From positions 186,001 to 250,000 of the forward strand of contig JAFEDU010000001.1 in assembly GCA_018241425.1 (NCBI GenBank): a stretch of DNA of 64,000 bases, given 5' to 3'. The DNA comes from Pseudomonadota bacterium (GTDB lineage Bacteria; Pseudomonadota; Gammaproteobacteria; Steroidobacterales; Steroidobacteraceae). Position 1 is the stretch's first letter; the number at the start of each line of letters is the position of its first letter. Of this stretch, positions 61,574 to 64,000 are shown in pieces. The notes beneath the pieces were generated by a model. The model was given only the letters and a program-made list of their open reading frames with translations. It was not told the origin of the DNA and made no database searches. Made by a program: the position numbers and the translations under genes.

Positions 61574-62215
61574 TTGCCTCCCGCACCGATACTCGCGCGC
61601 CCGCTGGCAGGCCTGGTCGCACTCGCGGGCTGGCTTGGGGTGGTGCTGCAACTCGCCCTCTCGGCCAGGCGTGCGATGGCGCACGGCGAGCCGGCATGGT
61701 CCGGGGTGCTCGATGCACTGTGCTACTTCACCATACTGACCAACATCCTGGTGAGCGTGACGGCCACCCTGGTGGCGCTTGGGAAACGCACGTGGCTCAC
61801 CCGGCCACCCGCGCTGGCCGCAGCCGCCGTGTACATCATCGTCGTCGGGGTGATCTATTCACTGCTGCTGCGGTCGCTGTGGGCGCCCGTCGGCCTGCAG
61901 CGGCTGGCCGATCAGGCGCTGCATGACCTCACGCCCATTCTGTACGCCGGATGGTGGGCGCTCTGTGCCGCCAAGGGCGGGCTGCGCATCGCGGACGCGC
62001 TCGCCTGGCTCGGCTATCCCCTCGCCTACTTCGCGTTCAGCCTGGTGCTGGGAGCGACGACCGGGCGCTACCTCTACCCGTTCGCCGACGTGCAGGCCCA
62101 GGGCTGGCCTGCCGTCGTTCGCAACGGTGCACTGCTGGTGGCGCTGTTCCTGGTCCTGGGTGCGGCGCTGATCGCAGCGGCCCGCGCCCTGCCGGGGCGG
62201 CAGCGCAGCGCCTGA
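61574..62215 (+). CDS. Pr6Pr-type membrane protein
   Basis: Predicted 213 residues with about six helices. Family marks are [10 protein letters not shown] in the second helix region, [12 protein letters not shown] and a late L-G-Y-P-L-A-Y. The function is unknown. The likely start is TTG at 61574 with AAGGG upstream; no ATG gives a sensible N-terminus. A TACAAT at 61527-61532 may be its -10 box. It is divergent from aqpZ. Confidence 0.78.
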   Translation: MPPAPILARPLAGLVALAGWLGVVLQLALSARRAMAHGEPAWSGVLDALCYFTILTNILVSVTATLVALGKRTWLTRPPALAAAAVYIIVVGVIYSLLLRSLWAPVGLQRLADQALHDLTPILYAGWWALCAAKGGLRIADALAWLGYPLAYFAFSLVLGATTGRYLYPFADVQAQGWPAVVRNGALLVALFLVLGAALIAAARALPGRQRSA

Positions 62216-62254
62216 ACGGCGCACGCCCCGTCCGCGCAGGACGCCGCGGCGCTC

Positions 62255-62647
62255 TTACCCTTGTGGCGACTGCAGGTCCTGCAGCGCCTGGGCCTTGGCG
62301 CGACGCTCCTCGGCGGCCGCATCGGCCTGCGGTCGCAGCGTGTGGATCGCCGCTCCCAGGCTCTCCCCCGGGGCCACCTTGTGCTTCAGGTCGCTGAAAT
62401 TCAGGTTCAGGTTCTGCGCGGCATGCAAGGTCGCCGCGCACAGCTGCACGCTGTTGAACCCGTTGCACGCCTCCGAAGGCGTGATGCCCGGCGGCACCAG
62501 TGCCGCAAGACCGGCCTTGCCCGGCCGGGTCGCCGCCGGGTCGGTGGTGTAGGAACCTGCGACTCCGGAACTCTGCGTGGTCTGCGCCCAGGCCGCGACG
62601 GCCAGCAGCGGTGCGGCGATGGCTGTGGTTACGAGCGATACCTTCAT
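62255..62647 (-). CDS. Secreted protein of unknown function
   Basis: Predicted 130 residues. A signal peptide (ending A-W-A-Q) is followed by a Thr/Ser segment, one Cys pair (E-A-C-N-G and Q-L-C-A-A), and a helical region with a Gln/Ala/Glu-rich C-terminus. GGAGGA precedes the ATG at 62647. No family is recognised. Confidence 0.75.
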   Translation of the reverse strand: MKVSLVTTAIAAPLLAVAAWAQTTQSSGVAGSYTTDPAATRPGKAGLAALVPPGITPSEACNGFNSVQLCAATLHAAQNLNLNFSDLKHKVAPGESLGAAIHTLRPQADAAAEERRAKAQALQDLQSPQG

Positions 62648-62845
62648 ATCGTGTCCTCCGTGACGATAGTGGTGCCCGGTCGGCAGATCGGGCAACGCAA
62701 ACTTCGCCGCGAGGGAGCCGCCGTACGTCCTTGTGCAGCGGCTCCACACGCGGGAAGCCACGGCCACGATAGGAGCACGATACGCACGCCGCAACCTGTC
62801 GGCGCGCGGCGTCGCTGCGTCGTCAGTGGTCGCTGACAGGAGGGA

Positions 62846-64000
62846 TCAGTGCGAGGCAGGGACCCGGATGAAGTCGATGAAGCCGCGCTGCATGTCCGTG
62901 TGGGTCAGCTGCACGCGCACCGCATCGCCGACATCCAGGCCCTCGAAGCCCTTCATGAGCCGTCCCTCGGCGAGCGGCTGCCTGATGCGCACGAAGGTAC
63001 CCTTGGGCGATGCCCCGGTGACGATGGCATCGAACTGCTGCCCGATCCGGGACTGCAGCAGCATCGCGGCGGCGGACTTGCGCACGAGTCGCTCGACCTT
63101 TGCCGCGTTGCCCTCCTGGAGGGTGCAGTGCGCAGCCAGAGTGCGCAGCGTCTCATCGTCGTACACGACGGGGCCGCCGGCGAGCGCGGCCTTCACCAGC
63201 CGCTGCGTGATCACGTCGGGGAAGCGCCGGTTGGGGGCGGTGGCGTGTGTGTAGTCGCTGACCGCCAGCCCGAAGTGGCCCTCCGCCGGCTCCCCGGGGC
63301 GCTTCAGCACATACTCGCCTGCCCCGAGCAGCTTGACCACCGCCAGCGATAGATCGGGGAAGGTCGCCGGCGCCGCAGCCTGCCGGCGGACCAGGAAGTC
63401 GCTGAGCGCCTTCGGGTCCGGGTTCGGTGGCAACGTTTCATTGAAGCCGCGCGCGAGCTCGACGATGCGCGGCCAGCGCTCGGGCTGCCGCAGCACGCGC
63501 CGCAACGACGGGAAGCGCCTGGCCTCAAGGAACTGCGCCACCACGCCGTTGGCGGCGATCATGAAGTACTGGATGAGTTCCTTCGCACGGTTGTCCTCAT
63601 CCGGACGCAGGTCCTCGAGCGCAGCACCGTCGTAGACGGCCTGTGCCTCGAGTGTCGTGAGCCCCAGGGCACCCTGGCTCTTGCGTACCGCCTTGAGGGC
63701 CTGGGCGACGCGGTCCTGGGTCTTCAGCTGCTGGTCCATGCCCCGCACGGCGGCGAGCGGCGCGGGTGCGGGTCCCTGCCCGGTGAGCCACGCGGCGACG
63801 CTGTTGTAGGCGAGCTTGGCGCGGTTCACCACCCGCGCACGGTAGACCTCCGGGGCAGTCACCTGGCCCGCGGTGCTCACCGTGAAGTCGATGACGATGC
63901 TCAGCCGCTCGCCGCCCTGGTTCAGCGAGGTGAGGTCGGTCGAGAGCCTCTCGGGCAGCATCGGGAACGTCTGTGCCGCCGTGTACACGGAGGTGGTATT
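62846..64000 (-). CDS. RNase II/RNase R-family (RNB domain) exoribonuclease, start outside the window
   Basis: The last 385 codons are in the window; the 5' end lies beyond 64000. The RNB domain shows P-M-L-P-E-R-L, Y-N-S-V-A-A-W-L, E-L-I-Q-Y-F-M-I-A-A-N and Y-T-H-A-T-A-P-N-R-R-F-P-D, then an S1-like C-terminal domain (F-D-A-I-V-T-G-A-S-P-K-G-T-F-V-R). It degrades RNA from the 3' end. The upstream catalytic Asp cluster is outside the window, so activity cannot be judged. Confidence 0.9.
   Translation of the reverse strand, partial: NTTSVYTAAQTFPMLPERLSTDLTSLNQGGERLSIVIDFTVSTAGQVTAPEVYRARVVNRAKLAYNSVAAWLTGQGPAPAPLAAVRGMDQQLKTQDRVAQALKAVRKSQGALGLTTLEAQAVYDGAALEDLRPDEDNRAKELIQYFMIAANGVVAQFLEARRFPSLRRVLRQPERWPRIVELARGFNETLPPNPDPKALSDFLVRRQAAAPATFPDLSLAVVKLLGAGEYVLKRPGEPAEGHFGLAVSDYTHATAPNRRFPDVITQRLVKAALAGGPVVYDDETLRTLAAHCTLQEGNAAKVERLVRKSAAAMLLQSRIGQQFDAIVTGASPKGTFVRIRQPLAEGRLMKGFEGLDVGDAVRVQLTHTDMQRGFIDFIRVPASH

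Overview
The window is a GC-rich (roughly two-thirds G+C), gene-dense bacterial chromosome segment. Gene content and order point to a gammaproteobacterium related to the Xanthomonadales/Steroidobacterales. It has a fabD-fabG-acpP-fabF block running into pabB-pabC-mltG-tmk-holB-pilZ, a Pseudomonas-like fimT-pilV-pilW-pilX-pilY1-pilE minor pilin operon, and a type II secretion operon. I see no plasmid, phage, IS, CRISPR, tRNA or rRNA signal. The placement is an inference from gene order; no marker gene settles it.

Positions 1-8.3 kb (all minus strand) hold a type II secretion system (T2SS) operon, gspG-H-I-J-K-L-M-N, mostly with 4-nt overlaps. It is followed by two tandem paralogous secreted proteins and the first codons of a further gene. 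A rhombosortase lies divergently next to gspG. From 8.9 to 19.2 kb (plus strand) come the fatty-acid synthesis genes, interrupted by an inverted serine hydrolase gene, then PABA synthesis, MltG, thymidylate kinase, DNA polymerase III delta prime and PilZ. At 19.2-20.5 kb a deletion scar joins a YceI fragment and a TolB-like fragment, followed by two small unknown genes. From 20.6 to 25.8 kb come a cyclic-nucleotide/rhodanese sensor, a FadJ-type beta-oxidation enzyme, a phosphodiesterase-fold protein, a TIR-like protein and an unknown gene. From 26.0 to 33.2 kb lies the type IV pilus minor pilin operon, whose PilY1 adhesin carries an unusual lectin-like and Cys-rich N-terminal half.

From 33.2 to 49.0 kb the window is accessory in character. 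It holds small secreted proteins and lipoproteins, a nitroreductase, a ricin-type lectin, a Tat-exported beta-carbonic anhydrase, an SDR, a CocE/NonD hydrolase, a LysE exporter, a cyclic-glucan-type ABC exporter, an MHS-family MFS transporter and a DUF3089 hydrolase. From 49.2 to 51.5 kb is an atypical subtilase with Glu in the position of the catalytic His. From 51.5 to 60.7 kb a hybrid histidine kinase and a single-domain receiver (minus) diverge, with only 11 bp between start codons, from an OmpR-type regulator and an RND pump-adaptor-outer membrane factor operon (plus). The end holds aqpZ, a Pr6Pr-type membrane protein, a small secreted protein and a truncated RNase II/R-family gene.

The recurring theme is envelope and export: T2SS, rhombosortase, type IV pili, several signal-peptide proteins and an efflux pump. 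No complete known defence island is visible. The most unusual items are the PilY1 architecture, the Glu-for-His subtilase, the TIR-like protein with Gln at the catalytic Glu position, the paralogous pair behind gspN, and the near-zero divergent spacing of the two-component genes.
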